Shown here one piece after another: positions 25,761-33,368 of a stretch of 64,000 bases of DNA (positions are counted from its first letter, which is position 1; each line of letters begins with the position of its first letter). Both the position numbers and the translations under genes were made by a program. This DNA comes from Planctomonas deserti (GTDB taxonomy: Bacteria; Actinomycetota; Actinomycetes; Actinomycetales; Microbacteriaceae): assembly GCF_003067705.1 (NCBI RefSeq), contig NZ_QANL01000004.1:452121-516120 (forward strand), read 5' to 3'. The notes below the pieces were generated by a model. That model saw only the letters and a program-made list of their open reading frames with translations. It searched no databases and was not told the origin of the DNA.

Positions 25761-26614
25761 GCGGCCCTCCGGACCGGGAAACGGTAGAAGGACTCCGCCG
25801 TCCCGCCGAGGACCGCGGCCCGCTCGTCGGCGCTGAGGGTCGACACGATCTCCGTCACGGTCGCCCAGGTGCGCTCGTAGCCCCCGGCCAGCACCGAGAT
25901 CGGCCAGTCGCCGCCGTAGAGCAGGCGGTCGGGGCCGAACAGCTCGAGCGCGTCCTCCACGAACGGCCGGACGCCGTCGACCGTCCAGTCGCCGAGGTCA
26001 CCGACGCTCGAGTACAGGCCGGAGAGCTTGGCGCAGGTGCGCGGGTTCGCTGCCGCCTCCGCCAGGAGGGAGCGCCAGGCGGCCCGCTCGGCCGACCCCT
26101 GCCCGATCGGCGGCTTGCCGAGGTGGTCGATCACGATGCGCAGGTCGGGATGCCGCGCCTCGATCCCGGGGAGCTCGGCGAGGGCCGCGGGCCCGGACGT
26201 CACGAAGTCGAAGCCCAGATCGGCGCGCACGAGCTCGGCGAGGCCGCGGTCGACGTGCGGCTGGGCGAGCCAGCCGCCCTCCCGCTCGTGGATGAGCACC
26301 CGCACGCCCACGACGAGGGGCGATCGGCGCAACGAGGCGAGGTGTTCCGGCAGGTCGTCGGGGCGGTCGAGGGGAGCCCACGCCACCACCCCGACGACCT
26401 CCGGGTGCCGGGCCGCGACCTCCAGCATCAGCTCCGTGTCCTCCGCGTTGTCGGCGGCCTGCACGAGCACGGTGCCCTCGATGCCGAGCCGGCCGAGCGT
26501 CGGGGCGAGCTCCTCGAATGCGACGGTGCGGTGCAGCTCGCCCATCCCCGGCCCGAGCCAGGGGTAGTCCGCGCGCGCCAGATCCCAAACGTGCTGGTGG
26601 GCGTCGACGATCAC
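25757..26614 (-). CDS. Amidohydrolase-superfamily sugar lactonase (fuconolactonase-like)
   Basis: 285 residues. The COG3618 pattern is clear: N-terminal metal motif VDAHQHVWD (HxH), DHLGKPP near the middle, and a final YGGDWPISVL with the metal-binding Asp. Characterised relatives hydrolyse L-fucono-, L-rhamnono- or 4-sulfomuconolactones. GTG at 26614 overlaps the AKR stop (GTGA) and is immediately followed by IVDAHQH, fixing the start; the longer upstream frame is an artefact. It would open the lactone formed by the dehydrogenase encoded upstream. Confidence 0.88.
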   Translation of the reverse strand: MIVDAHQHVWDLARADYPWLGPGMGELHRTVAFEELAPTLGRLGIEGTVLVQAADNAEDTELMLEVAARHPEVVGVVAWAPLDRPDDLPEHLASLRRSPLVVGVRVLIHEREGGWLAQPHVDRGLAELVRADLGFDFVTSGPAALAELPGIEARHPDLRIVIDHLGKPPIGQGSAERAAWRSLLAEAAANPRTCAKLSGLYSSVGDLGDWTVDGVRPFVEDALELFGPDRLLYGGDWPISVLAGGYERTWATVTEIVSTLSADERAAVLGGTAESFYRFPVRRAA

Positions 26615-27573
26615 CGCACGCTCTCCAGCTCGTCCCAGAGGGCGTCCGGGATGTCCCTCGCGTAGCGGGCCACGCTCGACCCGACCTGCTCCGCGGTGCG
26701 GGTGCCGATCACGACGGACACGACGGCGGGGTGCCGCAGCGGGAACTGCACTGCCGCGTCCGGCAGCGTCACCCCGTGGCGCGCGCACACGTCGGCCATG
26801 GCCCGGGCCCGGTCGAGGAGTTCCTGCGGCGCCTGGGCGTAGTCGAACCGGGCATCGGCCGGAACCTCGGCGCGGCTCAGCAGGCCGGAGTTGTAGATCG
26901 CGGCGGCGACGACGGCGACGCCGCGCTCCTCGGCCAGCGGCAGCAGGTCCTCCTCGGCGGTCCGGTCGAGCAGCGTGTATCGCCCGGCGACCATGACGAT
27001 GTCGACGTCCGTTCGGCGCACGAACTCGGCGAGCATCGCGGACTGGTTCATGCCCGCGCCGATCGCGCGGACGACCCCCTGGTCGCGCAGCTCGACGAGC
27101 GCGTCGACGCCGGTCGTCGACGCGGCCTCCCAGTGGTCGTCCGGGTCGTGGAGGTAGGCGATGTCGATGCGGTCGAGCCCCAGCCGCCCGAGGCTCTCCT
27201 CGACCGAGCGCAGGATCCCGTCACGGCTGAAGTCCCACTCGCGGCGGTGGGTGGCGGGGGTGAAGAAGCCGTGCCCGTCGGACTCCCCGGCCGCCGCTCG
27301 CTCCGGCGTCGGGACGAGGGCCCGCCCGACCTTCGTGGACAGGAGATAGGAGTCGCGATCCCGGCCGCGCAGGGCCGCGCCGAGGCGCCGCTCGGACAGG
27401 CCGATGCCGTAGTGCGGGGCGGTGTCGAAGTAGCGGATGCCGGCGTCCCACGCGGCGTCGACGGCGGCGAGGGAGGCCTCATCCGTGGTCTCCCGGTTGA
27501 GATTGCCGAACTGGGCTGCGCCGAGACCCACCTCGGTCAGGCTCAGACCGCGGGGTGCGGGTCGGGCGCGGAT
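26611..27573 (-). CDS. Aldo/keto reductase: D-threo-aldose 1-dehydrogenase / L-fucose dehydrogenase-like
   Basis: AKR TIM barrel. FDTAPHYGIGLSERRLG carries the catalytic Asp and Tyr, LLSTKVGR the Lys, IAYLHDPDD the His; VSVVIGTRTAEQ is the NAD(P) site. Homology begins upstream of the first canonical start (GTG 27531): codons 27532-27552 encode RGLSLTE, the usual first hairpin. The best start is ATC at 27573-27571, 7 nt after a perfect GAGGAGG; this gives 320 residues. Relatives oxidise L-fucose, D-arabinose and L-galactose to lactones. First gene of a three-gene operon with the lactonase and mutarotase. Confidence 0.8.
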   Translation of the reverse strand: MRARPAPRGLSLTEVGLGAAQFGNLNRETTDEASLAAVDAAWDAGIRYFDTAPHYGIGLSERRLGAALRGRDRDSYLLSTKVGRALVPTPERAAAGESDGHGFFTPATHRREWDFSRDGILRSVEESLGRLGLDRIDIAYLHDPDDHWEAASTTGVDALVELRDQGVVRAIGAGMNQSAMLAEFVRRTDVDIVMVAGRYTLLDRTAEEDLLPLAEERGVAVVAAAIYNSGLLSRAEVPADARFDYAQAPQELLDRARAMADVCARHGVTLPDAAVQFPLRHPAVVSVVIGTRTAEQVGSSVARYARDIPDALWDELESVR

Positions 27574-27611
27574 GGCCGGTCCTCCTCGTCGAGATGGCTG
27601 TGCGTTGAGAG

Positions 27612-27624
27612 ATAGTACATCACA
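27612..27624 (-). promoter_or_regulatory. Putative operator/-10 of the aldose dehydrogenase operon
   Basis: On the minus strand TGTGATG is directly followed by TACTAT, a possible -10, about 40 nt before the dehydrogenase start. TGTGATGTA (27624-27616) is identical to 15444-15452 ahead of the nine-gene operon. No convincing -35 box. Confidence 0.4.
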
Positions 27625-27663
27625 CGACCGCGGCCAGGCGGCCCGGCGCCTCGCCCAGGGCTG

Positions 27664-28182
27664 TCAGTCCGTGGACTCCCAGGGCTGACGCGTCTCCGGC
27701 GCCGGCGTGAGCGGAATCACCACGACCGGCCGGTGCTGGTGGTGGGCGAGGTGCACCGCGACCGAGCCGGTGAGGAACTCCTGAATGCTCCCGCGCAGGC
27801 CGGGCTCGCGCGTGCCGACCACGATCATGGCGGCGTCGAGCTTGCTCGCGAGCGCACTGAGGGCGCGCGCCGGTTCCCCCGTCAGCATCCGCGTCGACCA
27901 GGGGATGCCGCGATCGTGGAGCTCCTGCTCGATGTCCTGGCGCAGAGCCGAGGGGAAGCGCGCCTCCTCGTCCCCGCCCTCCTCCAGCAGCCCCGGGTCG
28001 ACGGGCAGCGACACGAGGGACCCGTCGGGCAGGGCCTCGATGAGGTAGTGCCCGACATCCACGTGCGCGCAGACGAGTTCGGCGCCGAACGCCTCCGCGA
28101 ACGCCGCGGCGCCGCCGACGACGGACGCGGCCCGCCGCTGCACGACGCCGACAAGAACGACCGGTCTCCGGTTATGGTCCAT
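27664..28182 (-). CDS. Universal stress protein (UspA family)
   Basis: 172-residue single Usp domain. It starts with a VVLVGVVQ beta strand and ends with VVGTREPGLRG ... LTGSVAVHLAHHQHRPVVVIP, which contains the G-2x-G-9x-G(S/T) ATP-binding pattern. ATG 28182 is preceded by GAGGAAGG. It is probably an ATP-binding stress protein. Divergent from the SDR gene; a TCGGAT/ATCCGA inverted repeat (28210-28215, 28230-28235) lies in the shared promoter region and could be an operator. Confidence 0.87.
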   Translation of the reverse strand: MDHNRRPVVLVGVVQRRAASVVGGAAAFAEAFGAELVCAHVDVGHYLIEALPDGSLVSLPVDPGLLEEGGDEEARFPSALRQDIEQELHDRGIPWSTRMLTGEPARALSALASKLDAAMIVVGTREPGLRGSIQEFLTGSVAVHLAHHQHRPVVVIPLTPAPETRQPWESTD

Positions 28183-28209
28183 GGCGCCCGCCTTCCTCGG
28201 CCGAATCGC

Positions 28210-28293
28210 TCGGATACCGTCATTGTGACATCCGAGCACCCCGGGCGGCAGGGGTGAATTCCCCCCGGCGCCGGAATGCCTGCCGCCCCCGGG
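28210..28293. promoter_or_regulatory. Divergent promoter region with two inverted repeats
   Basis: TCGGAT (28210-28215) pairs with ATCCGA (28230-28235) across 14 nt, spanning a possible -10 for the uspA-like gene (TATCCG on the minus strand). A second, imperfect hairpin pairs CCCGGGCGGCAGG (28240-28252) with CCTGCCGCCCCCGGG (28279-28293). Function is a guess; both lie between divergent starts. Confidence 0.3.
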
Positions 28294-28384
28294 TCCGCGG
28301 CGCGCGAGCCCGCGCGGGAAGCCGGTGCGCGGCGTAGCGTCGCAGCACATCCCGCCCACCCCCGGCAAGGAACGGAGCCCTCCC

Positions 28385-29371
28385 ATGGCACGCAGGAAGC
28401 CCGTCGTCGTCATCACCGGCGCGTCGAGCGGCATCGGCCGCGCGACCGCCCTCCGCTTCGCTCGGAAGGGCGCGTCCGTTGTGCTCGCGGGGAGGCGGAT
28501 CGCCGCGCTGCGCTCCCTCGCCGACGAGTGCGAGCGGCTCGGCGCCACCGCGATCGCCGTGCCGACGGACGTGTCGGACGAGAGCGCCGTCGACGCGCTC
28601 GCGGACGCCGCCGTCGCCCGCTTCGGGCGGGTCGACGTCTGGGTCAACTGCGCGGCCGTCTCCTTCTTCTCGCCCATCGGCGAGGTGCCCATGGCGGACT
28701 TCCGCCGGGTGATCGACGTCAACGTGCTGGGCTACGTGCACGGCTGCCGCGCCGCCCTGCGGGTCATGCGCCCCCGGCGCCGCGGCGTCATCGTCAACGT
28801 GTCGTCGATCGTCGGTGTCGTGCCGCAGCCGTACACGTCGGCGTACTCGATGTCGAAGGCGGCGGTGCGGGCGCTCGGGGTGAGCATCCGGTCCGAACTG
28901 AGGCTGGCGGGCGAGACGGGCATCCGCATCTCCACCGTGCTGCCGGCGACGATCGACACCCCGTTCTTCAGTCACGCGGCCAACTACACGGGCCGCAAGG
29001 TGAAGGCGATGCCGCCCGTCTATACCCCGGAGCGCGTGGCGCGGACGATCGTGAAGCAGGCGGCGGCACCCCGTCGCGAGGTCGCCGTCGGGCCGATGGG
29101 CAAGGCCATGACCCTCCAGCACGCGATGACGCCCGGGTTCGTCGAGGGCATGATGGCCGTGCAGGTGGAGCACGGCCACCTCGCCCACACCGCGAAGGAA
29201 CCCGCGACGGACGGGAACCTGCACACGCCGTCCACGGATCCCGGTGACGCCCGGGTGGACGGGGGCTGGCACGGCCGGCGGAAGACCGCGACGCGACGCC
29301 TGCTGACGCTGGGCCTGGTCGGCGCGGGGGCCGGCGCGCTCGCGCTGCGCCGCAGGACGGGCGGCGCGTGA
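28385..29371 (+). CDS. Short-chain dehydrogenase/reductase with C-terminal membrane anchor
   Basis: 328 residues. Cofactor motif TGASSGIG is at 11-18, NCAAVSF replaces the NNAG motif, VNVSS carries the active Ser (about 140), and Y154-x3-K158 completes the triad. Beyond the ~250-residue SDR core is an 80-residue tail ending in a short hydrophobic segment (LLTLGLVGAGAGALAL) and basic residues, suggesting membrane attachment. Substrate unknown. ATG 28385 is preferred to upstream GTG 28325 because it begins the fold directly. Its stop overlaps the next start (GTGA). Confidence 0.85.
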   Translation: MARRKPVVVITGASSGIGRATALRFARKGASVVLAGRRIAALRSLADECERLGATAIAVPTDVSDESAVDALADAAVARFGRVDVWVNCAAVSFFSPIGEVPMADFRRVIDVNVLGYVHGCRAALRVMRPRRRGVIVNVSSIVGVVPQPYTSAYSMSKAAVRALGVSIRSELRLAGETGIRISTVLPATIDTPFFSHAANYTGRKVKAMPPVYTPERVARTIVKQAAAPRREVAVGPMGKAMTLQHAMTPGFVEGMMAVQVEHGHLAHTAKEPATDGNLHTPSTDPGDARVDGGWHGRRKTATRRLLTLGLVGAGAGALALRRRTGGA

Positions 29372-30234
29372 GCGCACCGCCCTCGGGGTCGCGCTTCCCG
29401 CCCGCGCCGGGCACCGCATCGCTCGGCGCCTGGCTGACCCTCACCGAGCCGCTCGCGGGCTACCTGCTCGCGGGCTCAGGCTTCGACTGGCTGTGCGTCG
29501 ACGAGCAGCACGGCGGCGCCGGCCCGGCGGACACCGCGCGCCTGATCGGTGCCGTGGCCGCTGCGGCGGCTGCGGGTGTGAGTGATGCGGCTGGGGCGGC
29601 CGGTGGTCCGGCTGGGGCTGGGAGCGGTGCGGCTGGCGCGACGGGTCCCGATTCCGCGACCGAGGTACTCGTGCGCGTGCCGTGGAACCGGCCGGAGCAC
29701 ATCGGCCGCGCCCTCGACAGCGGCGCCCGCGGCGTGATCGTGCCCATGGTCGAGTCCGCCGCGGAGGCCGGCGAGGCAGCGGCCTCCTGCCGCTATCCAC
29801 CGCACGGGCGGCGCAGTTGGGGTCCCTCACGCACCGGCTACGCGGTGCCCGGCGCGGGGGCCGTGGGCGAGTCCAACGACCGGGTGCTGTGCCTCGTGAT
29901 GATCGAGACGCCGGCCGCCCTCGACCGGGTCGAAGAGATCGCAGGGGTTCCCGGTGTCGACGGCATCTTCGTGGGACCGTTCGACCTGTCGATCGCGCTC
30001 GGCCGACCGGTCGATGACGTCCTGGCCGACGGCGGGCCGGACGCGCCGCTTCCCCGGATCGTGGCCGCCTGCCGGGCGGTGGGCGTGCTGGCCGGCGCGT
30101 ACGCGGGCTCGGTGGAGCGGGCGGCCGCGCTGCGCGACCGCGGCTTCGACCTGCTCGCGGTCGCGTCGGACGCCGACCTGCTGCAGTCGGCGGCGCGGGC
30201 CGCCGCGACCGACGCGCGGACCCGCCTGCGCTGA
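29368..30234 (+). CDS. HpcH/HpaI-family class II aldolase with Ala/Gly-rich insertion
   Basis: 288 residues. Fold markers: SLGAWLTLTEPL, CVDEQHGG (active-site His; the usual acidic residue before it is Gln), GARGVIVPMVESAAEAGEAA, metal-ligand IETPAAL (Glu) and GIFVGPFDLSIALG (Asp). Residues 63-97 are an Ala/Gly/Ser/Pro-rich insertion absent from typical members, between the second helix and strand EVLVRVPWN. The family cleaves 2-keto-3-deoxy or 4-hydroxy-2-keto acids to pyruvate plus an aldehyde. A role for the 2-keto-3-deoxy acids made by the neighbouring operon is possible. GTG start overlaps the SDR stop. Confidence 0.83.
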   Translation: MSAPPSGSRFPPAPGTASLGAWLTLTEPLAGYLLAGSGFDWLCVDEQHGGAGPADTARLIGAVAAAAAAGVSDAAGAAGGPAGAGSGAAGATGPDSATEVLVRVPWNRPEHIGRALDSGARGVIVPMVESAAEAGEAAASCRYPPHGRRSWGPSRTGYAVPGAGAVGESNDRVLCLVMIETPAALDRVEEIAGVPGVDGIFVGPFDLSIALGRPVDDVLADGGPDAPLPRIVAACRAVGVLAGAYAGSVERAAALRDRGFDLLAVASDADLLQSAARAAATDARTRLR

Positions 30235-30305
30235 GCGCCCCGCTCCGGTCCTGTCCCCATCCCGGTCCTGTCCCGGTCCGGGCTTCCCGGTGGGGATCCG
30301 CGGTC

Positions 30306-30736
30306 CCTGCCCAGGCAGGCCCCCATCCTCGGGCGCGCGATCTTGGCCCCTGCCCAGGCAGGAACTCATCCTTCGCCAGGCGCCCCTCGCCCCTGCCCAG
30401 GCAGGAGGATTGTGCCCAGCTTTTACCTGGGCAGGATCCTTCTGCCTAGGCAGGAGCAGCCCGAGTCGAGCGCAACCGTCCTCTGCCTGGGCAGGGACAG
30501 CGCCGACCGGATCGCGGGCGACTCCCACCCCTGCCCAGGCACGGGCGTCGTGCCCAGCTTCAACCTGGGCAGGATGCCGCTGCCTGGGCAGGACGAGTGT
30601 CGATGGGCAGGGGCGGTCGTTGCATGGGCAGGAACGCGCCGCTGCCTGGGCAGGATGCCGCTGCCTGGGCAGAAGCGACGCGGACCGCGCAGAGTCTGCC
30701 GCTGCCTGGGCAGGAGCGAACCGCTGCCTGGGCAGG
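30306..30736. repeat. Cluster of 14-bp palindromes (CCTGCC[CA/TA/TG]GGCAGG)
   Basis: Eleven full or one-base-short palindromes start at 30306, 30349, 30392, 30442, 30483, 30530, 30580, 30642, 30661, 30702 and 30724; the first three are exactly 43 bp apart. Copies up to 30392 have CA at the centre, 30442 is perfectly symmetric (TA), most later ones have TG, i.e. the reverse orientation. A 63-bp compound unit occurs twice (30392-30454 and 30530-30592; 52 of 63 bases equal): palindrome, hairpin TGCCCAG-7 nt-CTGGGCA, palindrome. All differences are in spacers or loops. The array fills the gap between two convergent genes; 30235-30305 holds only short GGTCCTGTCC repeats, and no credible gene is present in 30235-30796. 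Confidence 0.85.
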
Positions 30737-30796
30737 AGCGGGCTCAGCGGGCAGGGACGGGACCTCAGCGCCCAGGAACGCCGCGGATCGCGGCCC

Positions 30797-31282
30797 CTAC
30801 GCGCGGACGCTCTGACCCTCGTAGGCGGCCCGGAGCCCCGCGATGTCGAGCTTGACCATGCCGAGCATTGCCTGCATCACCCGCCCGGCCTTCTCGCGGT
30901 CGGGGTCGGCCAGCAGTTCGCCGAGGATGGGCGGCACGATCTGCCAGGAGAAGCCGTAGCGGTCCTTCAGCCAGCCGCACTGCACGGGACTGCCGCCCTC
31001 GGTGAGGCGGTCCCAGAGGCGGTCGATGTCCTCCTGTGTCTCTGCCCGGACGGACAGCGACACCGCGTCGGTGAAGGGGATGTCGGTCCCGCCGTTGAGC
31101 GCCTGGAGCTCGAAGCCGTCGAGCTCGAACGACACCGTGAGCGCGGTGCCGGCGGGCATCCGGTCGCCCTCGCCGTACCTCGACACCTCGAGGATGCGGG
31201 AGCGGGGGAAGACGGAGACGTAGAATTCGGCGGCCTCCTCGGCCTGGGTGTCGAACCACAGGCAGGGCGTGATGGTCTGCAT
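30797..31282 (-). CDS. VOC-superfamily protein (PhnB/YjdN-like)
   Basis: 161 residues of the 3-demethylubiquinone-methyltransferase-like branch of the VOC/glyoxalase fold: MQTITPCLWFDTQAEEAAEF at the start, GTDIPFTDAVSLSV in the middle and KDRYGFSWQIVPPILGELL near the end. The name of the Pfam branch is historical; the enzymatic activity is unknown. ATG 31282 has GAAGGAG 8 nt upstream; TACAAT at 31316-31311 could be the -10. The gene ends next to the palindrome array. Confidence 0.85.
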   Translation of the reverse strand: MQTITPCLWFDTQAEEAAEFYVSVFPRSRILEVSRYGEGDRMPAGTALTVSFELDGFELQALNGGTDIPFTDAVSLSVRAETQEDIDRLWDRLTEGGSPVQCGWLKDRYGFSWQIVPPILGELLADPDREKAGRVMQAMLGMVKLDIAGLRAAYEGQSVRA

Positions 31283-31416
31283 GATGTGCTCCTTCGCACT
31301 CGGTACACGCATTGTAGACAGTGTGAACATAGAGTGCCAGGGGTGCTTTTCCCAGTGGATCCCCACCGCCGCGTGGCGTCCCCGGCGGCCGAGGGGGCCG
31401 ATGCCACAATGACCCC

Positions 31417-32448
31417 GTGACCTACCTCGCTGACGAGAACCGATACGCATCCACCACCTACCGCCGCGTCGGGCGCAGCGGGCTGCACCTGCCGCCCGTG
31501 AGCCTCGGCCTCTGGCAGAACTTCGGCGACACGACCCCGCTCGAGACCCAGCGCGCGATCCTCCGCCGAGCGTTCGACCTGGGCGTCACGCACTTCGACC
31601 TCGCCAACAACTACGGCCCGCCCTACGGCGCCGCCGAGGTCAACTTCGGCCGCATCTTCGCCGACGACCTCCGCCCCTACCGCGACGAGCTCGTCATCTC
31701 GTCGAAGGCCGGCTGGGACATGTGGCCCGGTCCGTACGGCGACCTCGGCTCCCGCAAGTACCTGCTCGCGAGCCTCGACGCGTCGCTCGACCGGATGGGC
31801 CTCGACTACGTGGACATCTACTACCACCACCGCCCCGACCCCGGAACGCCGCTCGAGGAGACCATGGGCGCGCTGCACACCGCCGTGCAGTCCGGCCGCG
31901 CGCTGTACGCAGGCATCTCCTCCTACGGCCCCGAGCGCACGCGGCAGGCGGCGCGCATCCTCGGCGAGCTCGGCACGCCGCTGCTCATCCACCAGCCCAG
32001 CTACTCCATGTTCAACCGCTGGATCGAGGGCGGACTGCTCGACACCCTCGACGAGCTCGGCGTCGGCAGCATCGGTTTCTCGCCGCTGGCCCAGGGACTG
32101 CTCACCAGCAAGTACCTCAACGGCATTCCCGAGGGCTCCCGCGCGTCACTCGGCGGCTCGCTCTCGGAGGAGCTCGTGTCGGAGGAGGCCGTGAGGCACG
32201 TACGCGCGCTCAACGAGATCGCCGAGCAGCGCGGGCAGTCGCTCGCCCAGCTCGCCATCTCCTGGACGCTCCGCGGCGGCCGGCTCACGAGCGCCCTCAT
32301 CGGCGCGTCCTCGGTGCAGCAGCTCGAGGACAACCTCGCCTCCGTGCAGAACCTCAGCTTCTCGGACGACGAGCTCGCCGCCATCGACGAGCACGCCGTG
32401 GAGATGGGCATCAACCTGTGGGAGTCGCAGAGCAGCATCGGCGTGTAG
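31417..32448 (+). CDS. Aldo/keto reductase, L-glyceraldehyde 3-phosphate reductase type (YghZ-like)
   Basis: 343-residue AKR14-like TIM barrel. FDLANNYGPPYGAAEVNFG contains the catalytic Asp/Tyr pair, VISSKAGWDMWPGPYGDLGSRK is typical of YghZ, and IYYHHRPDP holds the His. The C-terminus ALIGASSVQQLEDNLASVQNL is the cofactor-binding loop. GTG start is preceded by CACAAT 6 nt upstream, consistent with a leaderless transcript. Probably detoxifies reactive aldehydes or reduces L-glyceraldehyde 3-phosphate. Confidence 0.88.
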   Translation: MTYLADENRYASTTYRRVGRSGLHLPPVSLGLWQNFGDTTPLETQRAILRRAFDLGVTHFDLANNYGPPYGAAEVNFGRIFADDLRPYRDELVISSKAGWDMWPGPYGDLGSRKYLLASLDASLDRMGLDYVDIYYHHRPDPGTPLEETMGALHTAVQSGRALYAGISSYGPERTRQAARILGELGTPLLIHQPSYSMFNRWIEGGLLDTLDELGVGSIGFSPLAQGLLTSKYLNGIPEGSRASLGGSLSEELVSEEAVRHVRALNEIAEQRGQSLAQLAISWTLRGGRLTSALIGASSVQQLEDNLASVQNLSFSDDELAAIDEHAVEMGINLWESQSSIGV

Positions 32449-32523
32449 CGGACGCCGCGGAATGGCGACGCGGGACGGGCACGGATGGGCACGGGATGAA
32501 CAGCGTCGGATGAACGGCGACGG

Positions 32524-33225
32524 ATGAACGGGTACTCGGCGGAGCAGGTGCGGGCGGCGGAGGCGCCGCACCTCGCGGCGGGCGAACCCCTCATGATGAT
32601 CGCCGCGGCGGGCCTCGCGGACGCGATCCGCGACGTGTTGCACGACCGCGAGGCTGACGCCGGCGCGTCGATCCTGGTCCTGGTCGGCACGGGCAACAAC
32701 GGCGGCGACGCCCTCTTCGCGGGCGCGGAACTGGCCCGGGAGGGCGCGGACGTCGTGCTGCTGCCGGTCGGCGAGCGGATGCACGCGGAGGGCCGCGAGG
32801 CCGCCCTCGCCGCCGGTGCCCGCATCCGGCGGCCCGGCGAGGCACTGGCCGGGCTCGCCAAGGTCGCCGCGCGCGCGGACGTCATCGTGGACGGCATCCT
32901 CGGCACGGGTACGGGCGCGAGCCCGGCGCTCCGCGGGACCGCGCGCGAGGTCGTCGCCGCGATCCTGCCCGCCCTGCGGGGCCGACGGCGCCCGGCCGTG
33001 ATCGCGGTCGACATCCCGAGCGGCGTCTCCCCCGACGACGGCAGCGTGCCGGACCCGACCGTGCTGCCCGCCGACGTGACGGTGACGTTCGGCGGCGTCA
33101 AGGCGGGCCTCCTGCTGCCGCCGGCGTCGCGGCTTGCCGGCCGGGTGCGACTCGTCGACATCGGGCTCGGCCCGGAGCTCGCCCGCATGGAGCCCCTGCT
33201 GATCGCGCCCGACACGGCTGAGTGA
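32524..33225 (+). CDS. nnrE: NAD(P)H-hydrate epimerase (YjeF N-terminal type)
   Basis: 233 residues covering only the YjeF_N domain. The nucleotide loop VLVGTGNNGGDAL is at 52-64, followed by IVDGILGTG and IAVDIPSGVSPDDG; the end VTFGGVKAGLLLP is also typical. It epimerises damaged NAD(P)HX so that the ADP-dependent dehydratase can repair it. The dehydratase domain is absent here and must be encoded elsewhere. Three GGATGAAC-type direct repeats precede the start. Confidence 0.88.
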   Translation: MNGYSAEQVRAAEAPHLAAGEPLMMIAAAGLADAIRDVLHDREADAGASILVLVGTGNNGGDALFAGAELAREGADVVLLPVGERMHAEGREAALAAGARIRRPGEALAGLAKVAARADVIVDGILGTGTGASPALRGTAREVVAAILPALRGRRRPAVIAVDIPSGVSPDDGSVPDPTVLPADVTVTFGGVKAGLLLPPASRLAGRVRLVDIGLGPELARMEPLLIAPDTAE

Positions 33226-33307
33226 GCGCGAGCGTCGACTCCCCCGCGCGACCTGGCAGGTTCCGGCATCGCGGAATAGCGATCGGCGGACACGGCTTGG
33301 ACTCAGG

Positions 33308-33329
33308 GCGGGCCGCAACACCGGCCCGC
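33308..33329 (+). terminator. Hairpin between nnrE and the next AKR gene
   Basis: GCGGGCCG (33308-33315) pairs with CGGCCCGC (33322-33329) around a 6-nt loop. It lies 83 nt after the epimerase stop and 40 nt before the next start, so it could end the upstream transcript or form part of the downstream leader. No T-run follows. Confidence 0.35.
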
Positions 33330-33368
33330 GGAACGAGCACCATCCCGCTCATTGCAAGGAGGATCGTC

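Noticed and set aside
30306..30736. CRISPR array
   Set aside because: Repeat units are only 14 bp, spacing varies from 19 to 62 bp, orientation of the centre changes, and no cas genes are present.
30343..30855. Open frames through the palindrome array encoding CLGR, LPGQ and AWAG peptide repeats
   Set aside because: Open in several frames at once because the palindromes lack stops; no ribosome-binding site and peptides have no protein-like composition. Treated as non-coding repeat DNA.
32494..32530. Three GGATGAAC-like direct repeats before nnrE
   Set aside because: Short, and each includes an ATG; may simply be a local slippage. No evidence of function.
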